Shown piece by piece: positions 42,727 to 53,479 of a stretch of DNA of 64,000 nucleotides; positions within the stretch are counted from its first letter, which is position 1; every line of letters starts with the position of its first letter. The stretch is from Chitinophagaceae bacterium DXS. GTDB lineage: Bacteria > Bacteroidota > Bacteroidia > Chitinophagales > Chitinophagaceae. The stretch spans positions 5,298,209 to 5,362,208 of the forward strand of contig CP128386.1 of assembly GCA_030345135.1 (NCBI GenBank). Reading direction: 5' to 3'. A program made the position numbers and the translations under genes. Below the pieces are notes generated by a model. It saw only the letters and a program-made list of their open reading frames with translations, had not been told where the DNA came from and ran no database searches.

Positions 42727-43950
42727 TTATCCTTTTATAAGCGACGGGAGATTTCCACAGGTGTAATTCCAGTCATCATCCTGCCAGAAATTAGATTCCG
42801 GATCATGTCCCAATTCGTGCCAGCTTGGATAGTCGGGATAATTACCCCGCAAGAAGGTGGGCTTTTTATCGGCGAATTGTTCAAAAACGTAACTGCGATT
42901 AAATAAACCGGCGGGGTTTATGATGTGAGTGGGGGTATCGTCCATAAACAATATGTTTGACGCTGCTTCCGAAAATGTACCGCCGTCGATACCGAGGTTC
43001 CAGGATTGCAGTTCATAAGAACTGTATTCGTCATATCTATATTCCAAAACGGCCCTCAGGTAGCGTCCTTTGTTCTGCGGGTACATTATTTGCTGAGCAT
43101 ATTCAGTGACGGTATGATAGGGATAAGTATTATTGTTATGATCGTTATATATATCTATAGTCCACCTGCTTTCTATGGAATATGAACAAGTTTTCACTAT
43201 CGCCAAATTCCAAAGCAATTTTTTAAACGAAGTGAACGCAGCGCTTTGTAATGCATTATAGTCATCACCAAGGTCGGGGAAATTCGAACTGGCCAAATCG
43301 CCGATGGTGTAATGTTTACCAGCTGTATTAGGGTCTGGTTGGTATACAAAATCATTGTCCCAAGCATCTTGCAGGTTCTTGTAATTATCAGCCGGCTCAA
43401 CCAGGTAACTTAGTTTCTGTTCTATTGACAGCTGCATCACATTGTGTCCGAAATCAAAATCTGCAAACACATCATCCAGGTTACTCGGTTTGTCCTTGCC
43501 AATGCCCCAGTCGTGTAGAAATGCAGATAAACAGGCGAATGCAGGCACAGCAGCCGCACCATCACTCGCAATGGCAGCCGCAGCAGCCAATGCAAAAGCT
43601 ATGTCAATAAAGACACCCGCAATAAAGTTGTTCCAGGTTCCATTCTCCTGGGTAGCACCTAATGCAAGAAGTACTATATTTTCATACTCAATGGTCAACG
43701 GGTACAGATCGGTTATCCACACACGCAAACGTCTCAAATTATCAGCGGCCTGCTGCAATTGTGCCGGTGTAAACGGAGGATCTCCTTCCCCGTTTCCGCC
43801 CTTTCCGGGAAAATCATTGTGCTTGGTGCATCCGGTAATAAATGATGGTAGTAAAACTGCCCCTGTGGCTGCAATAGCAGAATTTTTCAACAGATACCTT
43901 CTGCTTACTTTATTCAGCAAATCTTGCTGGATGCTGTTATGATCTGGCAT
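42727..43950 (-). CDS. Hypothetical exported protein, twin-arginine or lipoprotein signal
   Basis: The protein has 407 residues. The N-terminus SRRYLLKNSAIAATGAVLLPSFITGC has a twin-arginine-like pair, a hydrophobic core and a lipobox Cys. The rest includes an Ala-rich hydrophobic helix (AGVFIDIAFALAAAAAIAS) and a Trp/Asp/Tyr-rich C-terminus (SWHELGHDPESNFWQDDDW). I recognise no family. It is probably an outer- or inner-membrane lipoprotein; the Tat-type motif hints that it may fold before export. Confidence 0.8.
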   Translation of the reverse strand: MPDHNSIQQDLLNKVSRRYLLKNSAIAATGAVLLPSFITGCTKHNDFPGKGGNGEGDPPFTPAQLQQAADNLRRLRVWITDLYPLTIEYENIVLLALGATQENGTWNNFIAGVFIDIAFALAAAAAIASDGAAAVPAFACLSAFLHDWGIGKDKPSNLDDVFADFDFGHNVMQLSIEQKLSYLVEPADNYKNLQDAWDNDFVYQPDPNTAGKHYTIGDLASSNFPDLGDDYNALQSAAFTSFKKLLWNLAIVKTCSYSIESRWTIDIYNDHNNNTYPYHTVTEYAQQIMYPQNKGRYLRAVLEYRYDEYSSYELQSWNLGIDGGTFSEAASNILFMDDTPTHIINPAGLFNRSYVFEQFADKKPTFLRGNYPDYPSWHELGHDPESNFWQDDDWNYTCGNLPSLIKG

Positions 43951-44538
43951 AAAAGTTTATTTAAGTAAATGATAAATATGTTTGTACATAAACGCTTTAC
44001 ATTTACAAAGACTAGTCGCAAGACATTAACCTTAAACCTTTACACACGAAAAATCTGCTCCGATCAAAATCGAAAACAAGGTTTACGGCTTAAAGGAAAG
44101 ACTGTGTCAGTTTTGTTGAGTATAGTTAAATGGGGGCAGTTATCCGAATTAGTCATCGGTGTCTTATTCAGGTTGCTATCGCTTCTTTATATTTAGTACC
44201 AGGCTTTTAAAAATTCCGTAAACAAAATAATTTTTCTTTCGCTGAATTGCAAGTTTTATGTATAACATTTAAATTTAATGTTTGGCCAATATATTTTATC
44301 CGTTGCGGTTTTTACCGTTAAATGAACCGTAAAACAAATACAAAGTGAATTCATAAAAATTAATATTGTATTGTTATGCATTTTATGACAACTCCGTTTC
44401 ACCGGAATATTGGCCGCCACCAGCCCTTTTGAAAAAATTGGATGGTGATTACATTTAATAGAGAAGGCTACAGATAATTAAAGCTCTTATAAAGTGCAGT
44501 TTCGATACCATACAAAAAAATATAACGGACCGGCATTT
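43951..44538. other. Divergent intergenic region, nothing identified
   Basis: This lies between two divergent genes. It is AT-rich. No -7 box in a convincing position, repeat family or small gene was found. Confidence 0.5.
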
Positions 44539-45474
44539 ATGCCAGGTAGCGATGGATCTTTTTTGCGCTCTTTTATTTATGCTGCAAGAATTTTTTTTAC
44601 ATGCCTGGTTTGTTTTTATTGTATCGCCGGCAAAACCCAGGATCTTGAGCCGAGAATATATGCGAACCTGCCTAAAAATATGAACGCTGTTGCCTTTGTG
44701 TATGGCTATGCCAAGGGAAACGTAGTAGCAGACCCTTCGCTGCCTATAGCTGATTTTAAAATAACAAGCCACAACCTGGGAGTTGGCTATGTACGCACAT
44801 TTGGGATAGCCAATAAATTATCGAGAGTACAACTTTCGCTGCCTTATACAGATATGGCCGGGCAGTTAAAAATAAATGGCCATGACACCAGCGGCGCCCG
44901 TAGCGGCTTCAGCGATATGCGTGTAAGGATTGGTATGAATCTGTGGGGTTCCCCTGCTATGGACAAGAAAGATTTCCGCAGGTATCAGCAAAAAACAATT
45001 GTAGGTGTCAGCCTTGTTACATCTGTTCCCATAGGACTTTATTATAGTGATAAAAGAATCAATTTAGGAAGCCACCGATGGGCTTTCAAGCCAGAGGTAG
45101 GTGTATCAAGGCGTTTCAAGCGCTTTTATACTGAGGCATATGCAGGCGTTTGGTTATACACGAACAATAACAAATACCTCGTTGATAAGGTGCAGGAACA
45201 ACGTCCGGTTTTTAGCATCCAGGGGCATGTTTGTTATTATTTTAAAAACCAGATGTGGGTAGGTGTTAATGGAAACTGGTTTAACGGCGGCGAAACTACT
45301 GTTAACGGCGTGGCGGCAGGCGATCTCAAGGACAACTGGCGAGTGGGCGCTATATGGGCGGTTCCATTGGCCAAATCCCATTCAATAAAATTACAGCTGC
45401 ATACAGGTGCTTTTACGGCCAGCGGTCTGGACTACAATATTGTTGCAATTAGTTACCAGTATATATTCTTTTAA
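44539..45474 (+). CDS. Outer-membrane beta-barrel, phenol-MetA-pathway type transporter family
   Basis: I start at the ATG at 44539 (MPGSDGSFLRSFIYAARIFF), giving 311 residues; a GTG at 44494 is upstream. The signal peptide ends IAGKTQD. The body (EPRIYANLPKNMNAVAFVYGYAKG, then LSRVQLSLPYTDMAGQL and GFSDMRVRIGMNLWGSP) matches the MetA-pathway-of-phenol-degradation outer-membrane family. The alternating strands end in Tyr-Gln-Tyr-Ile-Phe-Phe, a typical barrel C-terminus. The substrate is unknown. It converges on the TonB-type receptor with a six-base gap. Confidence 0.85.
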   Translation: MPGSDGSFLRSFIYAARIFFTCLVCFYCIAGKTQDLEPRIYANLPKNMNAVAFVYGYAKGNVVADPSLPIADFKITSHNLGVGYVRTFGIANKLSRVQLSLPYTDMAGQLKINGHDTSGARSGFSDMRVRIGMNLWGSPAMDKKDFRRYQQKTIVGVSLVTSVPIGLYYSDKRINLGSHRWAFKPEVGVSRRFKRFYTEAYAGVWLYTNNNKYLVDKVQEQRPVFSIQGHVCYYFKNQMWVGVNGNWFNGGETTVNGVAAGDLKDNWRVGAIWAVPLAKSHSIKLQLHTGAFTASGLDYNIVAISYQYIFF

Positions 45475-45480
45475 AGGTTT

Positions 45481-47961
45481 TCAATAAGCATTAGGATCAG
45501 GGTTATTATCTTCCGGTCTCTCATTCTTTATGTTCAATTTTCCAAATTTCCAGGTGAAATTAATACCAATCGATTGGTAAGGTATCCTTCGAAGGCTAAC
45601 ACTCAAAAAGTTCGGACCATAAAGATCCGTACGTTGATCCACATACTTGCTGAAAATATTATTGGCTGTGAGGGCGACGCTTCCTTTTTTATTCCAAAAC
45701 AGCTTTCTTACCGCTAAACTGTACGAAGTAAATGAAGGAAAATTTCCCTGCGCTTCATGATGGCGGGAATTGTAACTTCCAAATATTTCTGTTGCAAAGT
45801 TGCTTGTTATCTGATACGACGCGTTGACATTGAAACGGTAAATATTTCCGGTAGAATTATATCCCGGATCAACCTGGTTAATTGTATAGCGATAAAAATA
45901 GGTGATGTTAGATCGTAGATTCAACTTCTCATTTATATGAAGGTCGAGGTACAGACTGGTGCCCATGTTTTTTTCAATTCCAATGTTCTTACGGGTTGTT
46001 ACTGCTACGTTGGTATATACGGTGTCGCCAACCTGTATTGTTGGATAATAAACAATGAAGGGTTGTATGTCGCCATTACTTTGCCGGTAAAATAAGGAAA
46101 TCATAAAAGATCCGTTCTTAACAAAATCATTGGTATAAGATGCCTCATACCGGTCCCATACTTCAGGTTTCAGATCAGGATTACCGGTAGTAACATTTTT
46201 TGGGTCACTCGTGTTAATAAAGGGATTTAAGTCCGCATAACCGGGGCGATTAATTCTTATCGTATAATTTAATTTTATCGCCTGCCTTTCGCCAATTTTT
46301 CTCATTAAGAAAATGGAAGGGATAAGGGTATTGTATCCTTTATCTATCGTTTGCTGTGCGTTTGCATAAAACGAATTAACCTGGGTCCGTTCATAACGTC
46401 CACCTATTTTGGCATCTGTTAATTTACCTATAGGGAAACTTAATTCAGCATATGCAGCATAAACTTTTTGATGGTAATTGAGGTTATTTGACAATGCAGC
46501 ATCATAAAGATAATCCGCTACGTAATTGTTCCAAACTAAGGCATTGGCGGTACTGGAAATATCATATCCGCTGAATTTTCCTCCTATTCCCAAATTTACA
46601 TCCTTGTGCAAGGGCTGAATATAATCAACCATCAATTCATATTCGTTTTCTTTTGCCGGGTTGTTGTTCCTGGTGCCGTAGATCAGGGAATCTTGTGGTT
46701 GTAAATACTGATCATTGTCTGCCGTTTTTAAATTATGTGCAAAACTCCCATCCATGCCAATCTCGAGTTTTTGTTCCTTATTTTTAAAACTGTGTTTATA
46801 ATTAAGACTCGGATCAAAGCTATATTGCGTGAAAGCATTACCAGTATTATTAATTGAATTGATCTTCGAAAAAATACTGCCATCAGTTTTGTGTTCTTCC
46901 TCCGATTGATTAATGCTTCCCTTTGCATGGTTGCCGAACCTGGAATAGTTTAACCCTGCAGAAATACCGGATTTTTCAGTGATGGTCCAGTCGAATGCAA
47001 TTCCTGTCTGGAATCCATAACGGGTAAAGTCGCTGCTTCCATCCTGGTTTAACTTCACATAGGTTTTAGCTACAGTATCAGTTGAAAGACGTTGAAAGCT
47101 GGTTGGTGTAGTAGTGCTTAATCTGGCGTTGCCATTCATAAATGCGTTTAATCCAAATTTTCCCTTTCGCGCATTTAAATTAACGGAACCATTTTGCACA
47201 ATGGTTCCTGTGGTTAAGGACACATTTCCATTTACTCCCTGGATGGTGTTATGCTTTAGTATGATATTAATAACTCCTCCTGTTCCCTGTGCATCATATT
47301 TAGCCCCGGGATTAGTAATTACCTCAATGCTTTTTACCTGGTTAGCAGGAATAGATTGCAAAACATCAACGATATTACTACCGAAAATAGTGGAAGGCTT
47401 TCCATTAATCAGAAATCGAATGTTCGTGCTACCTGCCAGCTCCACATTACCATCCACATCAACGGAAATCTGAGGTATTTTTTTTAGTATGTCAGTCGCT
47501 ACGCCGGTTTGGGATGTAATATCTTTTTCAGCATTAAATACGAGCTTGTCAATTTTATTTTCAATCAATTTTTCCTGCGCGTTTACAGTTACGGATTGCA
47601 ATGTGGTTGCTTGTCTCGAAAGGTAAACCAGTTTTAAGTCGACTACCTGTTTTTTATAGTCCACGATAATGTTCTTAATGTTAGCCGTGCGATATCCAAC
47701 AAGATCTATAACCGCTGTGTAGTTGCCGAAGGAAACTTTTAAAAACTTAAAATTGCCGCTCGTGTCAGAAGTAGCCTGATCAACCGGACTGATTGTTCCC
47801 GAAATGTATAATGTAACCGTTGCAGATTGAAGAGGAAAATTGGTTGCCGAATCTACAAGTTTACCCGAAATTTTACCGGTGATGTCTTTTGGGCTCGTTA
47901 CCTGTCCATGTGCACCAGCCAGCAAAATTGTCAAAGCAACAGAAAGGATTCCTTTTATCAT
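45481..47961 (-). CDS. TonB-type outer-membrane beta-barrel receptor (OMP_b-brl_3)
   Basis: I start at the ATG at 47961 (MIKGILSVALTILLAGAHGQ); the longer frame begins with TTG at 47973. This gives 826 residues. After the signal peptide comes a CarboxypepD-regulatory-like domain (ISGKLVDSATNFPLQSATVTLY), then a plug with FLINGKPSTIFGSN, IPANQVKSIEVITNPGAKYDAQGTGG-type sequence and a beta-barrel. The plug wording is that of the outer-membrane beta-barrel family 3 group rather than SusC. No SusD partner is adjacent. The substrate is unknown. Confidence 0.93.
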   Translation of the reverse strand: MIKGILSVALTILLAGAHGQVTSPKDITGKISGKLVDSATNFPLQSATVTLYISGTISPVDQATSDTSGNFKFLKVSFGNYTAVIDLVGYRTANIKNIIVDYKKQVVDLKLVYLSRQATTLQSVTVNAQEKLIENKIDKLVFNAEKDITSQTGVATDILKKIPQISVDVDGNVELAGSTNIRFLINGKPSTIFGSNIVDVLQSIPANQVKSIEVITNPGAKYDAQGTGGVINIILKHNTIQGVNGNVSLTTGTIVQNGSVNLNARKGKFGLNAFMNGNARLSTTTPTSFQRLSTDTVAKTYVKLNQDGSSDFTRYGFQTGIAFDWTITEKSGISAGLNYSRFGNHAKGSINQSEEEHKTDGSIFSKINSINNTGNAFTQYSFDPSLNYKHSFKNKEQKLEIGMDGSFAHNLKTADNDQYLQPQDSLIYGTRNNNPAKENEYELMVDYIQPLHKDVNLGIGGKFSGYDISSTANALVWNNYVADYLYDAALSNNLNYHQKVYAAYAELSFPIGKLTDAKIGGRYERTQVNSFYANAQQTIDKGYNTLIPSIFLMRKIGERQAIKLNYTIRINRPGYADLNPFINTSDPKNVTTGNPDLKPEVWDRYEASYTNDFVKNGSFMISLFYRQSNGDIQPFIVYYPTIQVGDTVYTNVAVTTRKNIGIEKNMGTSLYLDLHINEKLNLRSNITYFYRYTINQVDPGYNSTGNIYRFNVNASYQITSNFATEIFGSYNSRHHEAQGNFPSFTSYSLAVRKLFWNKKGSVALTANNIFSKYVDQRTDLYGPNFLSVSLRRIPYQSIGINFTWKFGKLNIKNERPEDNNPDPNAY

Positions 47962-48459
47962 TTTGTACGGCAAAAATTAACCCGAAGGTCATATTTAATT
48001 CTGAAGAAAATCTGGTTGCTGCTATCATTACCTGGTGAATATCTCCGAATGCATATAAAAAAAGGTCATTGACCGAATCACAGACTACTCATTTACTTAA
48101 TTTCCTTATCTCACAGTTTTCTCAGGCGACGCCGTTTTTCGATGATTGAAAATAAACAGCAAAAGTGCTGGTTATAAAAAAGTTTTTAAAAAGGTAAAGA
48201 ACGTTCCAAAAGTTAAATACGTTCTATTTTTTAGTTTCGCTCTTTGGTAAGTTTGCTTCAGGATTTGAAGCATTGCAGAAAATGAATTGCCATTGAAGAG
48301 AGGCTGATTCATTTTCTGCGCAACCTGTTAATGGTCCGGGGAAAACTGCAACCGGATTAAAGGCCCCCTTGATAAGACTAACTCAAAAAAAAATTAGCAG
48401 ATGAATATTTTGCCGTAAGCCGGCAGAACTGTCATCGCTTTAAAATAAAGACTACATTC
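47962..48459. other. Divergent intergenic region, nothing identified
   Basis: This separates the receptor from the efflux operon. A near TAnnTTTG box (TAATTTTTG, one base too long) lies just upstream of the receptor. No operator, repeat or leader ORF ending in Cys was seen. Confidence 0.5.
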
Positions 48460-48906
48460 ATGAAATGGATAACCAGAGAGCATCCTAAAATAGACAGGAT
48501 CGCTTGTCCTTGGCTGATCAAAAATTTTGTAGATAAAGATGCGGAATTCATTTATACCGCAAAAGAGCTGGTAGTTGAAAAAGCTGAGGAACTAAATGCA
48601 ATTCCCTATGACATTGCTGGTGTTGAATACACGCATTACGGTGAGGAATGCACGTTTGACTATATTATCAAAAAGCATTGTATAACAGACAGCGCCCTGC
48701 TTGATATTGCTACAATAGTAAGAGGTGCAGATACTGACAGCTTTCAGCTTGCTCCTCAATCGGCCGGATTATGGAGCATTTCAGCGGGCTTGTCTTATAA
48801 CTATCCGGATGATCACGAGATGTTGGAAATAGGTATGAAAATGTATGATGCGCTCTATAGCTGGGCAAAATATGTAAAAGATGAAAAGCACAACTGGAAT
48901 CCCTAG
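48460..48906 (+). CDS. ChrB C-terminal domain protein (chromate-resistance type)
   Basis: The protein has 148 residues and corresponds only to the C-terminal domain of ChrB: MKWITREHPKIDRIACPWLI, then FVDKDAEFIYT, FTHYG-like YTHYGEECTFDYIIKKH, and a C-terminal YNYPDDHEMLEIGMKMYDALYSWA. Stand-alone copies are common, and in chromate operons this domain is a sensor or accessory factor. No chrA is present. It leads a TolC-RND-adaptor operon: the next start codon is 13 bases after its stop. Confidence 0.88.
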   Translation: MKWITREHPKIDRIACPWLIKNFVDKDAEFIYTAKELVVEKAEELNAIPYDIAGVEYTHYGEECTFDYIIKKHCITDSALLDIATIVRGADTDSFQLAPQSAGLWSISAGLSYNYPDDHEMLEIGMKMYDALYSWAKYVKDEKHNWNP

Positions 48907-48919
48907 TTTAATCAACCGC

Positions 48920-50311
48920 ATGCAAAAAAGAAACCCGTCGTTACACTACTCCGGATTTTTGTTGTTCTTTATCCTGATCGCTTGTGCGGCTGGAGCACAG
49001 ACTGTACCATTGATGCCGATAAGCATGTTAGATGCTGTGACACTTGGCAAAAACCGCTATCACCAATTGAAAGCCGTGCAATCCGATGCTGATGCAGCAT
49101 CTAAAAATGTAGACGTTGCAAAATATTCAAGACTTCCAACAATAGACGCAGCGTACCAGGCCAATATGGGTACAGCAAACAATCTCACAGGCATGTTCTA
49201 TCCCGGAACAATACTCCCAATTACCGGACCTCCCTCCGGTAAAAACGTCTACGACCCTGTTTCCGGAAGTGGCGCAGGTATCCTGATCAACTGGCAGGCC
49301 GTAACATTCGGACAACGGAATGCACAGATCAATACTGCGGTTGCAGAGGTCAACAGTAAAAAATCCGCGTTAACCAACCAAACGTTCCAGCATTCAATAA
49401 ACGTACTGAGTACATATCTCGACGTTCTTTTGTCCATCGACCTGATAAGCATTAATCAAAGGAATATCGACCGCATTACCGCCGGCCTTTCACAAAGCAA
49501 AATGCTTGTTAGCACTGGCATCAAACCGGGGGTAGACACGGCGTTGTTTCTTTCGGAACTGTCAAAGGCCAGGATAGACCTGCTGAATGCCCGGAAGCAA
49601 TTAGAGACTCAACAATGGACGCTTGCGGAGCTAATTGCAACAGATTCATTGCCTGTTCCGACCGATACATCATTTTTAGAAAAGCTTCCTGTTACCGAAG
49701 TGCAACGCGATAGTGGGACAATGAATCATCCGGTTGTAAAGTTTGGCCAATCTCAGCTGGAAGCGAGCAAAGCAAGGGAAGCTTACATCCGCAAATCCTA
49801 TCTTCCCAAACTCTCCGTTTGGGGAACAGGTTTTGCCCGAGGCTCGGGTTTCCAGCCTGACGGGTCAGTTAAAACCTGGGACGGCCTTGGTTTGAGCCGT
49901 TATAACTATGGCGTTGGCTTGCAGCTATCTTTTTCTATTCTTAAATATGGCGAAGTCCGGCAGCAGTTGGCTCAACAGGAATTTATCAGTAAATCCGCGC
50001 AGGAAAATCTTGAACAGAACAAGCAGTCGCTTCTAAGTCAACAACGAATCGCCAACACAACCTTCGACAACAATATTGCAGTGGCCCGGGAAACGCAACA
50101 ACAGCTGGAATCAGCGAAATACGCTTTTTCAGCTATGCAATTCCGTTACAATACCGGCCTCGTCAGTTTTGCTGACCTTATTCAATCGCAATACAATTTA
50201 TTTAAAGCGGAACTCGACTTAAAAAGATCGTATTGGGATGCGTGGAAAGCATTGCTTCTTAAGGCAGCAGTAACGGGAGACGAACAAGTTTTTATAAATG
50301 AAATCAGGTAA
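48920..50311 (+). CDS. TolC-family outer-membrane efflux protein
   Basis: I use the ATG at 48920 (MQKRNPSLHYSGFLLFFILI); an ATG at 48881 would overlap the ChrB-domain gene. This gives 463 residues. The signal peptide ends AAGAQT. Two outer-membrane efflux repeats with long coiled helices follow (VTLGKNRYHQLKAVQSDADAASKNVDVAK, and later RETQQQLESAKYAFSAMQFRYNTGLVSFADLIQSQ-type sequence). It should form the trimeric exit duct for the RND pump encoded six bases downstream. Confidence 0.94.
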   Translation: MQKRNPSLHYSGFLLFFILIACAAGAQTVPLMPISMLDAVTLGKNRYHQLKAVQSDADAASKNVDVAKYSRLPTIDAAYQANMGTANNLTGMFYPGTILPITGPPSGKNVYDPVSGSGAGILINWQAVTFGQRNAQINTAVAEVNSKKSALTNQTFQHSINVLSTYLDVLLSIDLISINQRNIDRITAGLSQSKMLVSTGIKPGVDTALFLSELSKARIDLLNARKQLETQQWTLAELIATDSLPVPTDTSFLEKLPVTEVQRDSGTMNHPVVKFGQSQLEASKAREAYIRKSYLPKLSVWGTGFARGSGFQPDGSVKTWDGLGLSRYNYGVGLQLSFSILKYGEVRQQLAQQEFISKSAQENLEQNKQSLLSQQRIANTTFDNNIAVARETQQQLESAKYAFSAMQFRYNTGLVSFADLIQSQYNLFKAELDLKRSYWDAWKALLLKAAVTGDEQVFINEIR

Positions 50312-50317
50312 ACCTCA

Positions 50318-53300
50318 ATGATCAGGTTAATACAATTAGCACTAAGAAAGCCAATAGCTATAATTGTTGCAGTGGTAGCGGTGATCTTCTTTGGCATAAT
50401 GAGCATCCGTAAATCAGCACTTGATATATTCCCTGCTGTTAACGCTCCCACCATTTATGTAGCACAAACATATGGTGGTCTGTCTCCTCAGCAGGTGGAG
50501 GGATTCATCACATCTTATTATGAATACCATTTTCTGTATATCACCGGCATAAAAGCAGTAGAAAGTAAATCAATCCAGGGGCTGGCACTCATTAAACTAC
50601 AATTTCATGAGGGTACAAATATGGCGGCTGCTATGGCTGAAGTGGTTTCTTATGCTACCCGTGCAAGATCATTCATGCCACCGGGAACAGTACCTCCGTT
50701 TGTTATGAGGTATGATGCTGGCTCTGTGCCTGTAGGGCAGCTGGTGTTTACAAGTGACTCCCGTTCTCTTTCAGAAATACAGGACCTCGCGCTTTTTAAA
50801 GTGCGGCCTATGTTTGCTGCACTTGCAGGGGTATCTGCTCCCCCACCCTTCGGCGGCAATCAGCGAACGGTTCTTGTAAAGGCTGACCCGGAAAGACTGC
50901 GCAGTTATCACCTGACTGCTGAGGAAGTAGTAGCAGCTATTGCAAAAAACAATTCGATCGTCCCTGCGGGCAATATACGCGTAGGCGACAAAGCGCTTAT
51001 AACTGCGTCTAACAGCGTCGTAGATAATTTTAAAGAACTGGAAAACGTAACTATCAAAAACGCTGATGGCGTTTCTGTACTCGTCAGGGATGTGGCCTCT
51101 GTAGACAATGGAGCAGACGTGACTACCGGTTACGCACTTATTAATGGCAAACGGTCGGTGTACATACCTGTTACCAAACGTGCAGATGCGTCAACATGGG
51201 ATGTTGTACAAACCATTAAGAAAGCTTTGCCTGATATGCAATCAGCGATACCCCAGGACATCAAAGTATCTTATGAATTTGATCAGTCCGGCTATGTAAT
51301 TAATTCACTAAGAAGCTTATTATTTGAAGGCGCTTTGGGAGCCATTTTAACCGGCATTATGGTATTGTTGTTCCTGCGGGATGTAAGAAGCGCAGCTATC
51401 GTTGTTATTACAATTCCTGTTGCTTTGCTTACTTCCGCATTATGCCTTTATTTGCTTGGGCAGACCATTAATATAATGACATTGGGCGGCCTTGCCCTGG
51501 CAGTCGGAATATTGGTAGATGAGGCCACTGTAACTGTTGAAAATATCCATCACCATATTGAGTTAAAGAAATCAAAGGCGAGAGCTATTTGGGACGCATG
51601 TGCAGAAATTGCAGTGCCAAAGTTGTTAATACTCTTAAGTGTATTGTCTGTGTTTGTTCCTGCGCTTTTTATGTCCGGAGTGCCTAGATCTATGTTTTTA
51701 CCCTTGTCTCTTGCAGTTGGTTTTTCTATGATCGCTTCGTTTTTGTTGTCTCAAACGCTTGTGCCTGTGTTGTCCAATTGGATAGTGCGGCCGGTACAAA
51801 ATTCAAGGGAAGAGAGCGGGCTTGAAAAATTAAAAACACGACTGTCGGCGTTTATTCAAAAGACCGGAAAATCTGCAGGGTTATTTGTTGCAGCCGTTTT
51901 GTGTTTGCTTATAGCATTAACATATCTTGGTTATAAAGGGGCCGGTGAAGAAATTTTTCCGAAAGTCAGCTCAGGTCAAATGCAGGTTCGCCTTCGCATG
52001 CCGGTGGGTACAAGGATTGAGCGTACAGAAGATGCTACAAAAAAACTGTTGCAATATTTTGAAGATGTTGCAGGTAAAGGAAATATCGCCATCAGCTCTT
52101 CATTTGTGGGACTTCAGCCGCCAACTTATGCCATTAACCCGATTTTTTTATACACCAGTGGGCCGCACGAAGCATTGCTCAAAATCAAACTTGCAAAATC
52201 CGCGTCAGTTGACGAAGAAGAACTTAAAGAAAAGATCAGAGACCTGGTTAGCAAAAATATACAAGGCGCAAGTTTATCATTTGAGCCTGCCGATCTGGTC
52301 GACCAGGTTATGAGCCTCGGCTCTGATAATCCCATTGAGGTAGTTGTCCAGGGAAAAGATATTCAGCAAAGCCGCGAGATAGCTTCCCGCCTGATGAAGT
52401 CATTAAAAGAAATAGATTATTTACGCGATGTGCAAGTGCCGCAACCATTGGACTATCCTACTATTCAAATTAATTATGACCGGGTGAGAGCCGGCCAAAT
52501 GGGCATTTCGGTTGATCAGGCCGGACGATCAGTAATAGAGGGTACTTCTTCCAGCCGTTTCATAACACCGGTATACTGGCTTGACAAAACTTCGGGCACC
52601 TCCTACCAGGTACAGATCGAATACCCTCAAATGGGCATGAACAGTACGGACCAGGTTGAACAGATCCCTGTCGGAAATCACAATAACAATCCTGTTTACC
52701 TGAGAGATATTGCTGATTACAAAAGCGGCAGCTCTATCGGCGAGTACAACAGAATTAATCAGCAAAGATTTATCACCGTAACTGCTAATATTCATAAGCA
52801 GCATTTAAGCAAAGCGGTAACAGAAATAAATAAAGCAATAAACAAAATGGGAAAACTGCCACAGGGAGTTAAAGTTTACATGCGCGGACAATCGGACCTG
52901 CTGACACAAACGATCAATGAACTATCGCTGGGCTTGCTCCTTGCAATCGTTGTGATTGGTTTAATGCTCACTGCTTATTTCCAGTCTTTTAAACTAGCAC
53001 TTGCTGTTCTTGCAGTATTTCCAGGAGTACTTGCCGGTTCAATACTGTTAATATGGGTTACAGGCAACTCAATCAACATACAATCCTTTATGGGATGTAT
53101 TATGGCTGTGGGAGTAGCTGTTGCAAATGCAATATTGCTTGTCCATAACGCTGAACAATTAAAGACTGCCAATAATGTTAACGGAAGCATTGGGGCCGCG
53201 GCAGCCAGAAACCGTTTACGCCCGATTCTTATGACCAGCTTTGCCATGATAGCAGGTATGATTCCGATGGCTTTAGGAATTGGCGAAAGCGGGAAGCAAA

Positions 53301-53467
53301 CTGCACCTTTGGCAATTGCGGTTATAGGTGGTTTGCTTTTTAGCACCTTTATAAGTCTTTGGCTTGTGCCGCTTGTGTATGATCTGCAGGTTACAGCTAA
53401 AAAGTCCAAACAGGCATCGCTCGATCCTAACGATATTAATTCACCATTTTATGATAGCAACAGATAA
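50318..53467 (+). CDS. RND efflux pump, inner-membrane subunit
   Basis: The protein has 1,049 residues, full length for AcrB/CzcA-type pumps. The start MIRLIQLALRKPIAIIVAVVAVIFFGI is the usual first membrane helix. Large periplasmic loops and twelve expected helices follow. The proton-relay segment in helix 4 reads GILVDEATVTVEN: the first acidic residue is kept and the second is Glu rather than the Asp of AcrB. It lacks the DGAVV of heavy-metal CzcA pumps. The substrate is therefore more likely organic than a metal cation, despite the ChrB-type neighbour. It is co-transcribed with TolC and the adaptor. Confidence 0.95.
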   Translation: MIRLIQLALRKPIAIIVAVVAVIFFGIMSIRKSALDIFPAVNAPTIYVAQTYGGLSPQQVEGFITSYYEYHFLYITGIKAVESKSIQGLALIKLQFHEGTNMAAAMAEVVSYATRARSFMPPGTVPPFVMRYDAGSVPVGQLVFTSDSRSLSEIQDLALFKVRPMFAALAGVSAPPPFGGNQRTVLVKADPERLRSYHLTAEEVVAAIAKNNSIVPAGNIRVGDKALITASNSVVDNFKELENVTIKNADGVSVLVRDVASVDNGADVTTGYALINGKRSVYIPVTKRADASTWDVVQTIKKALPDMQSAIPQDIKVSYEFDQSGYVINSLRSLLFEGALGAILTGIMVLLFLRDVRSAAIVVITIPVALLTSALCLYLLGQTINIMTLGGLALAVGILVDEATVTVENIHHHIELKKSKARAIWDACAEIAVPKLLILLSVLSVFVPALFMSGVPRSMFLPLSLAVGFSMIASFLLSQTLVPVLSNWIVRPVQNSREESGLEKLKTRLSAFIQKTGKSAGLFVAAVLCLLIALTYLGYKGAGEEIFPKVSSGQMQVRLRMPVGTRIERTEDATKKLLQYFEDVAGKGNIAISSSFVGLQPPTYAINPIFLYTSGPHEALLKIKLAKSASVDEEELKEKIRDLVSKNIQGASLSFEPADLVDQVMSLGSDNPIEVVVQGKDIQQSREIASRLMKSLKEIDYLRDVQVPQPLDYPTIQINYDRVRAGQMGISVDQAGRSVIEGTSSSRFITPVYWLDKTSGTSYQVQIEYPQMGMNSTDQVEQIPVGNHNNNPVYLRDIADYKSGSSIGEYNRINQQRFITVTANIHKQHLSKAVTEINKAINKMGKLPQGVKVYMRGQSDLLTQTINELSLGLLLAIVVIGLMLTAYFQSFKLALAVLAVFPGVLAGSILLIWVTGNSINIQSFMGCIMAVGVAVANAILLVHNAEQLKTANNVNGSIGAAAARNRLRPILMTSFAMIAGMIPMALGIGESGKQTAPLAIAVIGGLLFSTFISLWLVPLVYDLQVTAKKSKQASLDPNDINSPFYDSNR

Positions 53468-53479
53468 ACCAATTCTTGC